The notes beneath the pieces were generated by a model, which made no database searches, was not told the DNA's origin, and saw only the letters and a list, made by a program, of their open reading frames with translations. Shown piece by piece: positions 1 to 7,095 of a DNA stretch of 17,849 nucleotides. The translations under genes were made by a program, and so were the position numbers. Location of the stretch: contig CAMXLV010000024.1 of assembly GCA_947244675.1 (NCBI GenBank), positions 1 to 17,849 of the forward strand. The letters run 5' to 3'. This DNA is from an uncultured Clostridium sp. (GTDB lineage: Bacteria; Bacillota_A; Clostridia; TANB77; CAG-508). The stretch's first letter is position 1, and the number at the start of each line of letters is the position of its first letter.

Positions 1-1932
1 GGTACATTGGCTTTTATTAGACCAGTAATAACATCAACAGATGGTCTTTGTGTAGCAATTACTAAATGCATTCCGTGCTGCTCTTGCTTTTTGTGCTAAT
101 CGACAAATAGCATCTTCTACATCATTTTTAGCTACCATCATTAAATCTGCTAACTCGTCTACAATAATAACAATTTGTGGTAATTGTCCTAAATTTTCCT
201 CATTTTCAATTGCTTTGTTATATCCTTTTAAGTCTCTTACTCCCTTTTGGGCAAACAAGTTATAACGATTATCCATTTCTTGTACTGCCCAAGCTAAAGC
301 TCCTGCTGCCTTTCTTGGGTCTGTTACTACAGGAATTAGTAGATGTGGTATTCCATTATAAACAGATAATTCTACTACTTTTGGATCTACCATAACAAAT
401 TTTACTTCACTTGGTTTTGCATGATAAATAATACTTGTGATAATTGTATTAATACACACACTTTTCCCTGAACCAGTTGACCCAGCAATTAAAACGTGTG
501 GCATTTTTGCAATATCTGCTAACTGCACATTTCCTGCAACATCTTTTCCTAATGCAATTGCTAATTTTGATTCATTATTTTGGAAAACTTCACTATCTAA
601 AACTTCTCTTAAATGGACTGCTTCTCTTTCACTATTAGGCACTTCAATTCCAACTGCTTGCTTTCCTGGAATAGGAGCTTCAATTCTTATGGTTTCTGCT
701 GCTAAATTAAGTGCTATATCATCTGCTAAATTTGCAATTTTACTAACACGTACACCTTCTGCTGGTTTTAACTCATATCTAGTAATTGCAGGTCCAACTG
801 AAACATTTTCTACTTTTGCTGATACACCAAAACTATATAGTGTTTTTTGCAATTTAGCTGCTGTATCTGTTAAAGCTTTAGCACCTCCTTTTAATGTTTT
901 TTTGTTTGGTTTTCCTAAAATTTCTAATGGTGGATATTCATAATGTTCATCCTCTACTGTCATAGCATGTTCTAGCTGTAAAACTGCTTTTGTTTTTTCC
1001 TCTTTTTGCTCTTCTACATCTTTGAATAAATTGCTCTCAATCACATCTGGTTGCATTTCTACTTCTGGTTCGTCATCAATTTCTGGTACCTTCATTTTTC
1101 TTTTTTCTTCTTTTGCCTTTAATTTTGATTGTTTGGTCAATGGTTCTAAGTCATCCTCACTATGATCATATTTCTTTAATGCTACATTTTCATCATTGTT
1201 ATCCACAAATCTTCCACCAAAATTGATTTTAATTTGCTCATCCATTGCATTTTTTTCTTGTCTTGCTAGTTCTTTTCTCTCTAATCTTTCTCTTTTTCTA
1301 CGCTCAGCAACTGTCTCTTTTTGCTCTCTTTGCATCTCTTTTTTTAGTTCTTCTCGGTTATGTATTCTCTCCTCTTTTCTTTCTTCTGCTTTATCTAACA
1401 TTTGGTTGATAATCTCTGCCATATTAATTCCAAAAGTAAATACAACTAATACCAAAGCAATTCCTAAACATAGAATAATAGCTCCAATGTTTCCTAATAA
1501 ATTTGTAAGAGGTACTGCTAAGCAAGCACCAATAGTTCCCCCACCTTTACTACTAGATCCTAAAGAATAAGCATCTTTTACAACTTCTGATAATTCTTTG
1601 TTATTTACAAGTTCTCCTGATGTAATTTGAAATACACTACATACAATACACAAACTAACCAATAGTATTCCATACTGTAGTAGTTTTGGATTTAATTCTT
1701 CACTTCCTTCTGATGCCAATTTAATTGCTATAACAAATATCCCGATTGGTAATATATATTGTACAATTCCTAGCATACCGCCTAAAATTTCATTTAATTT
1801 TGCACCAACAACTCCTGATTTTGTGTAAATTAATACGGCTAATAAAATACTAATTATCATTAAAACAACTACTGTAATATCTGCCTTTGATGCTGTATTT
1901 TTTTTCTTTTTATATCTTTTTTTCTTTGCCAT
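1..1932 (-). CDS. ftsK: DNA translocase FtsK/SpoIIIE (partial at left edge; needs one +1 shift at a CGG codon)
   Basis: Hexameric ATP-driven DNA pump that moves chromosomal DNA through the closing division or sporulation septum. The N-terminal ~170 residues hold about four hydrophobic membrane segments, followed by a charged Lys/Glu linker, then the RecA-like motor with Walker A GSTGSGKS (about residues 484-491) and Walker [11 protein letters not shown] (about 587-596). Frame 0 ends 13 codons after an in-frame CGG (g75-c73 on the plus strand). Skipping its C continues as G-M-H-L-V-I-A-T and [18 protein letters not shown], the invariant FtsK continuation, up to the window edge. The C-terminal part, including any gamma DNA-reading domain, lies outside. 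I chose the ATG at 1932 because the AAGG upstream is about ten bases away; it directly abuts the alternative ATG at 1944. Last gene of the rsmD-coiled-coil-ftsK series. Confidence 0.95.
73..75 (-). other. CGG +1 recoding site 1 (ftsK)
   Basis: In-frame CGG, codon 624 counted from the ATG at 1944. Context on the minus strand is GCA CGG AAT; family homology requires GCA GGA ATG (Ala-Gly-Met in the AAG[I/M]HL block). One base (C) is skipped and CGGA is read as Gly. Confidence 0.88.
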
Positions 1933-2006
1933 TTCTTGCACCATCCTTTTTCAATCCATTGTCCCCAATCGGATAAAGCCAGAGTTATGACTTCTGACTT
2001 TGTCTT

Positions 2007-2510
2007 TTATTTTAATTCTTTTCTACTATTTTGTATCGTTTTTATTGTATCTTCTAATGATAATTGCATTAAATTCAATGCTTCTGACATATTACTCTCT
2101 AATTTAGCTAATGTGTTATTTAATACATCTTCTGTACTTGCTAAAAGACTTTCTGCATATTCTTTGGTTCCTGCTGATATTTCTCTTGACATTTCATTGG
2201 CTGTTTCAATAATTTCTGTTTTTTGATCATAAGCTTTTCTTGTTATTTCATGTTCATCAACCATTGCTATAATTCTATTTTCTGCTTCTTTTACAATACC
2301 ATCTGCTTCTTTTTTGGCTTCCACTAAAATACGTTGTCTTTCTTCTTTTACCCATTTGGCTTGTTTTAGCTCATCTGGAAGTTTTAACCTGATTTCTTTA
2401 ATCAAATCTAAAATTTCTTCTTTATCTACTACACCTTTTGAAGAAAATGGTAGATTCCTGCTTGTTTCTAATAATTCCTCTAATGTTTCTAATAATGTGA
2501 ATATTTCCAT
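2007..2510 (-). CDS. Coiled-coil protein of unknown function, downstream of rsmD
   Basis: A 167-residue soluble protein with no signal peptide or membrane segment. From about residue 45 it is almost continuous charged helix (KQAKWVKEERQRILVEAKKEA and similar heptads). This resembles V-/F-type ATPase peripheral-stalk subunits (E or b type) and DivIVA-like coiled coils, but I see no motif that settles the function. It starts three bases after the rsmD stop, with its AAAGGGG ribosome site inside the end of rsmD, so the two are probably translated together. In many Clostridia a similar coiled-coil gene sits near rsmD and coaD; coaD is not present here. It may act as a scaffold or membrane-associated tether, but that is a guess. 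Confidence 0.75.
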   Translation of the reverse strand: MEIFTLLETLEELLETSRNLPFSSKGVVDKEEILDLIKEIRLKLPDELKQAKWVKEERQRILVEAKKEADGIVKEAENRIIAMVDEHEITRKAYDQKTEIIETANEMSREISAGTKEYAESLLASTEDVLNNTLAKLESNMSEALNLMQLSLEDTIKTIQNSRKELK

Positions 2511-2513
2511 AGT

Positions 2514-3074
2514 TTACCCCTTTCTTTTTGGTTTTAAGAAGATAAGATGTACTCTTCCGTATTTTCTTTCATCCACAATTTCTATTTCTATCTCTTTTAA
2601 TTGTTTTTTTAGTCTTTCTTCTTGGTCTGTTTCTATTACTAGGATACTATCTTCATCTACTAAATTTCTAGTAAGCATTATTTTGACTGCTTTGTAACCA
2701 AAATCTGTTTCATAAGGAGGATCGATAAAGGTTATGTTCGGTTTTTCTTGTAGTTTGTTTTTTAGTAATTCTTCAAAACCTATTGGATAGATTTCAACTT
2801 TTTCTTCTAAATGTGTTTTTTCTACGTTTCTTTTTATGATTTCAATTGCTTTTTTCTCTTTATCGCAAAGTATTGCTTTTTTAGCTCCTCTACTAACAGC
2901 TTCTAACCCACAAGCTCCACTTCCTGCGAATAAATCTAAAAAAATACTTTCTGCTATTTGATTTTGCAAAATATTAAATAAAGATTCTCTTACTCGATCC
3001 AAAGTTGGTCTTGTATTTTTTCCCGCTAAAGTATATAGGTTAGTTCCCTTTGCTCTTCCACCTATTATTCTCAT
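2514..3074 (-). CDS. rsmD: 16S rRNA (guanine(966)-N(2))-methyltransferase RsmD
   Basis: Methylates N2 of G966 in 16S rRNA of the 30S subunit, using S-adenosylmethionine. The 186-residue length is usual for the family. Visible motifs are the start MRIIGGRAKG, the RP-T--RVRE-LFN block (about 27-38), the SAM-binding loop DLFAGSGACGLEA (about 47-59), and the catalytic FIDPPY (about 115-120, the N6/N2-methylase [D/N]PPY motif). It is the first gene of a minus-strand transcript behind a recognisable promoter at 3099-3126. The two out-of-frame CGG trinucleotides in the gene (TAC GGA and GCG GGA contexts) do not disturb the frame. Confidence 0.95.
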   Translation of the reverse strand: MRIIGGRAKGTNLYTLAGKNTRPTLDRVRESLFNILQNQIAESIFLDLFAGSGACGLEAVSRGAKKAILCDKEKKAIEIIKRNVEKTHLEEKVEIYPIGFEELLKNKLQEKPNITFIDPPYETDFGYKAVKIMLTRNLVDEDSILVIETDQEERLKKQLKEIEIEIVDERKYGRVHLIFLKPKRKG

Positions 3075-3098
3075 AGTTCGCCTTTCTTTGATACTATT

Positions 3099-3126
3099 AT
3101 TTTATTCTTTTTTTGGATAATGTCAA
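3099..3126 (-). promoter_or_regulatory. Sigma-A-type promoter for rsmD
   Basis: Minus-strand TTGACA (3121-3126), 16-base spacer, TAAAAT (3099-3104), placed about 25 bases upstream of the rsmD ATG. The -35 is perfect and the -10 matches 5 of 6. Confidence 0.7.
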
Positions 3127-3251
3127 TAGTATTTACCGAAATGTAACATACATTTAACAGTTCTGTAATATACCCCCTATTTTGTAACATTTTTCTAGTA
3201 AAATAGGACAAATATCGCTTTTTCATAACTTTTTTCTTATTTCTTTTTAAT

Positions 3252-3282
3252 AGAAAAAAACCATCTATTTTTAATAGATAGT
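3252..3282 (-). terminator. Rho-independent terminator after divIVA
   Basis: Minus strand: nine-base arms ACTATCTAT and ATAGATGGT (8 Watson-Crick pairs plus one G-T), five-base A-rich loop, then a run of seven T. It lies about 25 bases downstream of the divIVA stop. The opposite strand also has a T-rich stretch, so weak bidirectional activity is possible. Confidence 0.8.
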
Positions 3283-3304
3283 TTTCTTCTTTTGTATGTT
3301 TAAC

Positions 3305-3760
3305 TTAGGTATCTTCTTTATTAATATCTTTTAATAATTCTAATTGTGATATTAGCAGTGCTTCCATTTTTGCTTTATATATATCAAATTGTTTCTTTAC
3401 ATCTTCTAATTCTTTTTTCTTGGCTATAATTTCACTATCAAGAACGTTAGCTTGTTTTTCCGCTGCACCTTTGGCATCATTAATGATTTGATCAGCTTGT
3501 TGTTGTGCTACTTTTTTTACGTCCTCTGCTGTTGTTTGTGCCATTAATAAAGTACTTTGTAATGTTTGTTCAATTGCTTTGTAGTGTTCTAAGTTTTTGG
3601 TTAATTCTTCTACTTTTGCTTTTAATTCATTTGCTTCTTTATAATTTTTGGAATAATCTGCTGTTAGCTCATCCAAAAAATCGTCTACTTCTTCTACACT
3701 ATATCCATTCATCATTTGCTTTGAAAATTTTTTATTTTCAATATCTAATGGTGTTATCAT
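3305..3760 (-). CDS. divIVA: DivIVA-family cell division/polarity protein
   Basis: A cytoplasmic coiled-coil protein that binds negatively curved membrane at the septum and poles and recruits division factors. The start at MITPLDIENKKF and the G-Y-S-V-E-E-V-D-D-F-L-D block (about residues 18-30) are the DivIVA N-terminal lipid-binding domain, followed by about 100 residues of coiled coil. The ATG at 3760 is chosen because it gives the conserved family N-terminus and has AAGGAAGGA at a good distance. However, a strong AAGGAGG also precedes an in-frame TTG at 3826, which would add 22 residues unlike any DivIVA. It directly follows sepF (stop at 3853), the usual partner, and is closed by the terminator at 3252-3282. 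Confidence 0.88.
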   Translation of the reverse strand: MITPLDIENKKFSKQMMNGYSVEEVDDFLDELTADYSKNYKEANELKAKVEELTKNLEHYKAIEQTLQSTLLMAQTTAEDVKKVAQQQADQIINDAKGAAEKQANVLDSEIIAKKKELEDVKKQFDIYKAKMEALLISQLELLKDINKEDT

Positions 3761-3852
3761 TTCTTTCATTCCTTCCTTAAGGCACAAAGTTTGTTTGGAA
3801 AATAGCTGATACCAATTATTTTTCAAACTTTTCCTCCTTACTTAAAATGTAA

Positions 3853-4335
3853 TTAATTTACTCCATTATTTTTTAACCAAGAAACTGATAGTTTACTCTT
3901 CATTTCTTCTCTTGCCATTTCATTTGTGATTTCATAATTAGATGGCGCAACTAAAAAGATAGAGTTAGATACTTTTTGAATGTATCCATCTAAAGCATAG
4001 ACTCCACCACTAATAAAATCTACAATTCTTCTAGCAACATCTTTGTTTACATACTCTAAATTAACAATAACAGATTTCTTTTCCTTTAAAAAGGCACAAA
4101 TTTCATCTGATTGTTCAAAAGTAGTAGGTTGTGATATTACCATTCTAATTGCATTTGCTTGTGCTTGTGCAATGTTTACCACTTTATTATTTTTTCTTCC
4201 AAATAATTTTCTATCTTCTATCGCTTCTTCTTCATCATCTTCATAATCATATACGTTCTCATCATCGTATTCTTCCTCTTCTTGTGAGTCCATTCCGAAT
4301 AAGTCCCACACTTTGTTCATTAATGCTCCTGCCAT
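3853..4335 (-). CDS. sepF: Cell division protein SepF
   Basis: SepF polymerises into rings at the septum, bundles FtsZ and tethers it to the membrane. The protein has 160 residues. The N-terminal amphipathic stretch (MNKVWDLFGM, about 6-15) fits the membrane-binding helix. It is followed by an acidic low-complexity linker rich in Asp, Glu and Tyr, then the conserved core from about residue 65: VVISQPTTFEQSDEI-like, VIVNLEYVNKDVARRIVDF, and GGVYALDGYIQKVSNSIFLVAP in segments. The start at 4335 is supported by GGGAGG seven bases upstream. SepF followed by DivIVA is the standard Firmicute division cluster order, although ylmE, ylmG and ylmH are absent here. Confidence 0.93.
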   Translation of the reverse strand: MAGALMNKVWDLFGMDSQEEEEYDDENVYDYEDDEEEAIEDRKLFGRKNNKVVNIAQAQANAIRMVISQPTTFEQSDEICAFLKEKKSVIVNLEYVNKDVARRIVDFISGGVYALDGYIQKVSNSIFLVAPSNYEITNEMAREEMKSKLSVSWLKNNGVN

Positions 4336-4377
4336 AAAAAAACCTCCCTAAAATACTTCCTTTGTTTTATTTCTTCT

Positions 4378-4406
4378 AGTATCTACTTTTTTTACAAGAT
4401 TGTCAA
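4378..4406 (-). promoter_or_regulatory. Likely sigma-A promoter for sepF-divIVA
   Basis: Minus-strand TTGACA (4401-4406), 17-base spacer, GATACT (4378-4383, 4 of 6), about 40 bases upstream of the sepF ATG in the 124-base gap between sepF and the HlyD-like gene. No convincing terminator hairpin is seen in that gap, so read-through from upstream is possible. Confidence 0.5.
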
Positions 4407-4459
4407 TATTTTTTACTAATGTTATTGATTTTTAATGTTTTTGTAATATTTTTGTAATA

Positions 4460-5730
4460 TTATTCCGCATTATCTAAGCTTGGGTTTAAAAGTATTTCAT
4501 CATAAAGTGATATTTTTTTGTTTTTGTTTATTTCCTCATTTGTAAAGCCTAATTCTTTTAATTCCTCTGTTGTATATGACTCTACAATAGAATATTTTTC
4601 TCCTTGTTTCTTTATTTTTACTAAAATTTCACTTAAATACCCTGCCCTATTTCTGACTACATAGTCTAAATCATCCTTTTTTACAATTGCTTGATTTGGT
4701 ACTTTTAATCCGTGAATCATCCCACCAAATCAAATCAAAAGATATTTTTCGATAATTTATTAATTCTTCTATTTGTTTTTGAATTTTCAAAATAATTACT
4801 CTTTCTTCTTTTTCTTCTTGAATCAAATTAGTTATTTCAGCTGGTATTTCTACATTATTTGATAATCTAACATTTACTTTTTGCCCTATTTCCGCTTTTT
4901 TAGCTTCTTCAGAAGAAGATACTGTTACAATATAACAAAAGAAGTTATCAATTACTTTTCCGGCTTTCTTCGCTTGTTGCTACGATTTTTCCTGTTTTTA
5001 ATTCTAAACTTTCTAAATAATTTTTACTAAGTGCACTAAAATTGTCTGGTGTTAATACCTCTTCTAACCCATCTACTTTATATGATACAATACCACTCAT
5101 AGGAGCTGTTACATATTCTGCTCCAGAATTTAATTGGCTTTCATAGCCTTTTCTTTCTTCAATTAGCTGATTTAAATAAGAACCTTTGGGACTCAAATCT
5201 CCTGCTATTTGTGCTTTTTTAGTTACCAAACTACTAATTTCTTTTTTGTATTCTGTCAATTTAGCTGTATCTGTTATTTGATTAATATCTTCTACTTTTT
5301 CATCAATTTGATTTTCCAATAATTTCATATCTGACGTAGCCAAATCTTTATCATTTAGCATAACTTCTTGTATTTTGTTATCCAAATCTGCTATTTTCTT
5401 TTTTAATGTTTCTTCATTTGTACTATAGTAACGAAAAATATTTTCATTTTTAGCAGCTTTTTCTCCTTCTGATTTTATTTGCATCATACCATTTTTATAA
5501 TTTTCTCCTTTTACTACTGTTTCACTTCTAATCACATAACCAATATCTGTTTCCTCTTGGTATAATTTTCCTTCTTCAATAGTGAAAACATTGGTTGGTT
5601 GCTTTACTAAAAGGTAACTAGCATACATAATGTAAAGCAAAATAATGGCAAATGATACATACAATACTATTTTTTTACTTTGCGATACTTTCTTTTTCTT
5701 TCTTTTTCGCTTTTTTTTCTCTTTTTCCAA
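4460..5730 (-). CDS. HlyD-like membrane-anchored adaptor protein (422 aa; needs two +1 shifts at CGG codons)
   Basis: A protein with an N-terminal Lys/Arg-rich cytoplasmic tail, one membrane segment (about residues 20-43), a long coiled-coil hairpin (about 105-200) flanked by two halves of a lipoyl/barrel-sandwich-like domain (Y-V-T-A-P-M-S-G-I-V-S-Y near 205-217), and a C-terminal beta-rich part. This is the layout of HlyD/membrane-fusion proteins. Frame 0 stops three codons after the CGG at 4960-4962. Skipping its C continues through about 83 residues to a second CGG at 4710-4712, and a second skip runs to the stop at 4460. Both junctions yield Gly (257 and 340). Without shifts only 259 residues are made. 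The start is TTG at 5730 behind GGGAGG. It lies 17 bases after miaA, in the same operon. The exporter partner is not in the window. Confidence 0.82.
4710..4712 (-). other. CGG +1 recoding site 3 (HlyD-like gene, second site)
   Basis: In-frame CGG in the frame entered after site 2. Context is TCA CGG ATT; skipping C gives TCA GGA TTA, continuing as G-L-K-V-P-N-Q-A-I-V. CGGA is read as Gly340. Confidence 0.85.
4960..4962 (-). other. CGG +1 recoding site 2 (HlyD-like gene, first site)
   Basis: In-frame CGG, context AGC CGG AAA AGT AAT TGA. Skipping C gives AGC GGA AAA GTA ATT and an open frame of 83 further codons to the next CGG. CGGA is read as Gly257. Confidence 0.85.
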
Positions 5731-5747
5731 AGTATACTCCTCCCTTT

Positions 5748-6664
5748 CTAAAACACATCCTTTATGATATGATTTATGTTTTTTTCTATTTTTTCATTTC
5801 CTTCTAGCCATATAGTTTGCTTATTTTTTCTAAACCAAGTCATTTGTCTTTTTGCATATCTTCTTGTTTCCATCTTTATTTTTTCAATCATTTCTTCTTT
5901 TGTTATTTTTCCTGTTAGAAATTGTACTACTTCTTTATAGCCTAAACCTTGCATAGCTGTTGGAAATTCCTTATGCTTTGCTAAAATCTCCTTTACTTCT
6001 TCTAATAGCCCTTGTTCCATCATTTGATCTACTCTTTGATTGATTCTTTGGTATAGTACTTCTCTGTCCCATTTTAGTGCATATACATAATAGTCATATT
6101 CTACTGGATTTCTTTTAGATTCTATTTCTTGTTGTGTTTTGTTTTTTCCGTGTTGCATGATAAATTTCTAAAATCCTAAGGATTCTTTTCGTATCATTCG
6201 GACTAATCTTTTCTATGGCTAAGGCATCTATTTTTTTGGCTTCTTGATATAACTGTTCTAATCCTTCTTTTTTTGCTCTCTCTTCTAATTGTTTTCTGTA
6301 CTTTTCGTCAAATTCAATTTCTGGATACTCTATTTCATAAATTAGACTATCAATATAAAGACCTGTCCCTCCAACAACAATTGGTACTTTTCCTTTTTCT
6401 ACAATTTCTTTTATTGCTTTTTTAGCTTCTTTTTTATAATTAGCTACACTATATCTTTCTTCTGGTGATACAAAATCTAGCAAGTAATGCTTGATTCCTT
6501 GTTTTTCTTCTTGGGTTGGTTTTGCTGTTCCTATATTCATTTCCTGATAAATTTGCATAGAATCAGCTGATACAATTTCACCATTTATTTTCTTTGCCAA
6601 TTCAATTGATAAACTTGTCTTACCGAGACGCAGTTGGTCCACATATTACAATTACTTTTTCCAT
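5748..6664 (-). CDS. miaA: tRNA dimethylallyltransferase MiaA (304 aa; needs two +1 shifts at CGG codons)
   Basis: Transfers dimethylallyl from DMAPP to N6 of A37 in tRNAs that read U-starting codons. From the ATG at 6664 the frame reads MEKVIVICGPTAS and then meets CGG TAA: a stop straight after the shift codon. Skipping C gives the Walker A loop GPTASGKT (9-16), followed by the substrate block D-S-M-Q-I-Y (Asp34), GGTGLYIDSL and, after a second CGG at 6148-6150, Gly172 and on to M-T-W-F-R-K-N. With both shifts the protein is 304 residues, the usual family length. Gly14 is the P-loop glycine, so reading Arg there would be expected to abolish activity. The start overlaps the preceding gene by 13 bases. 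This case identifies the residue read at CGGN as Gly. Confidence 0.95.
6148..6150 (-). other. CGG +1 recoding site 5 (miaA, second site)
   Basis: In-frame CGG in the frame entered after site 4. Context is ACA CGG AAA; skipping C gives ACA GGA AAA (H-A-T-G-K-N-K-T-Q), matching the T-G-K/R element of MiaA after the R-I-L-R-x-L-E-I-Y block. CGGA is read as Gly172. Confidence 0.9.
6623..6625 (-). other. CGG +1 recoding site 4 (miaA Walker A glycine)
   Basis: In-frame CGG (codon 14), context TCT CGG TAA. Skipping C gives TCT GGT AAG ACA, restoring Ser-Gly-Lys-Thr of the P-loop. This is the only CGGT among the eight sites, and here the zero frame hits a stop immediately. Confidence 0.93.
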
Positions 6665-7095
6665 TTTAATTCCTCTGCATGATATATTTTTAATATTCCT
6701 TCTTGGGTATCTTTCATATAGCCTAACTCAAAAATAAGACATACCATAAATACAATTATTATGATTGCAATTCTTTTCTTTTGCTCATTTTTTCCAATTT
6801 CCTCTTCTTTTATTTTGTCTACTATTTTTCCTATTTGTGGCAAAGCAATTACGCCATTGATTCCTGTAAAAATAGCCACTAATATATTTTGTATACTTTT
6901 TTGTATTTGTATATTTTCATAATGTATATTAGCTTTTGCTATTTGAAAAATCAAAAGTGTAATGATATACATGATGAATATTCCTACTATTAGGAATATA
7001 ACTTTTTTACTTTTTTCTAAAAATCCTAAGCTATGCCAAGTCCAAGCTATTAATATAAAATAAACAACCATTGCTGTGAGTATAATAAATATCAT
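6652..7095 (-). CDS. Small integral membrane protein of unknown function between mutL and miaA
   Basis: A 147-residue protein with about four hydrophobic helices (roughly 1-21, 31-53, 70-88 and 108-124) separated by short Lys/Glu-rich loops. No known motif is recognised. It overlaps the mutL stop by four bases (ATGA) and the miaA start by 13 bases, so it is clearly co-translated within that operon. Its ribosome site lies inside the end of mutL. Function unknown; position alone does not imply a repair or tRNA role. Confidence 0.8.
   Translation of the reverse strand: MIFIILTAMVVYFILIAWTWHSLGFLEKSKKVIFLIVGIFIMYIITLLIFQIAKANIHYENIQIQKSIQNILVAIFTGINGVIALPQIGKIVDKIKEEEIGKNEQKKRIAIIIIVFMVCLIFELGYMKDTQEGILKIYHAEELKWKK

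Noticed and set aside
437..943. Plus-strand open frame inside ftsK
   Set aside because: Antisense shadow of a conserved gene, with no ribosome site or recognisable protein features. Similar antisense frames inside mutL, sepF and divIVA were discarded for the same reason.
1945..2006. Weak stem upstream of ftsK (CAG..CTG with AGT/ACT)
   Set aside because: Too short and bulged, with no T run; not reported as a terminator.
4460..4720. Independent small gene beginning at the ATG at 4720
   Set aside because: It has no good ribosome site, begins inside the HlyD-like gene, and joins it in frame through the CGG skip at 4710-4712.
5748..6158. Separate gene for the C-terminal part of MiaA
   Set aside because: It is the continuation of miaA after the second CGG skip; its apparent ATG lies within the family's conserved region.
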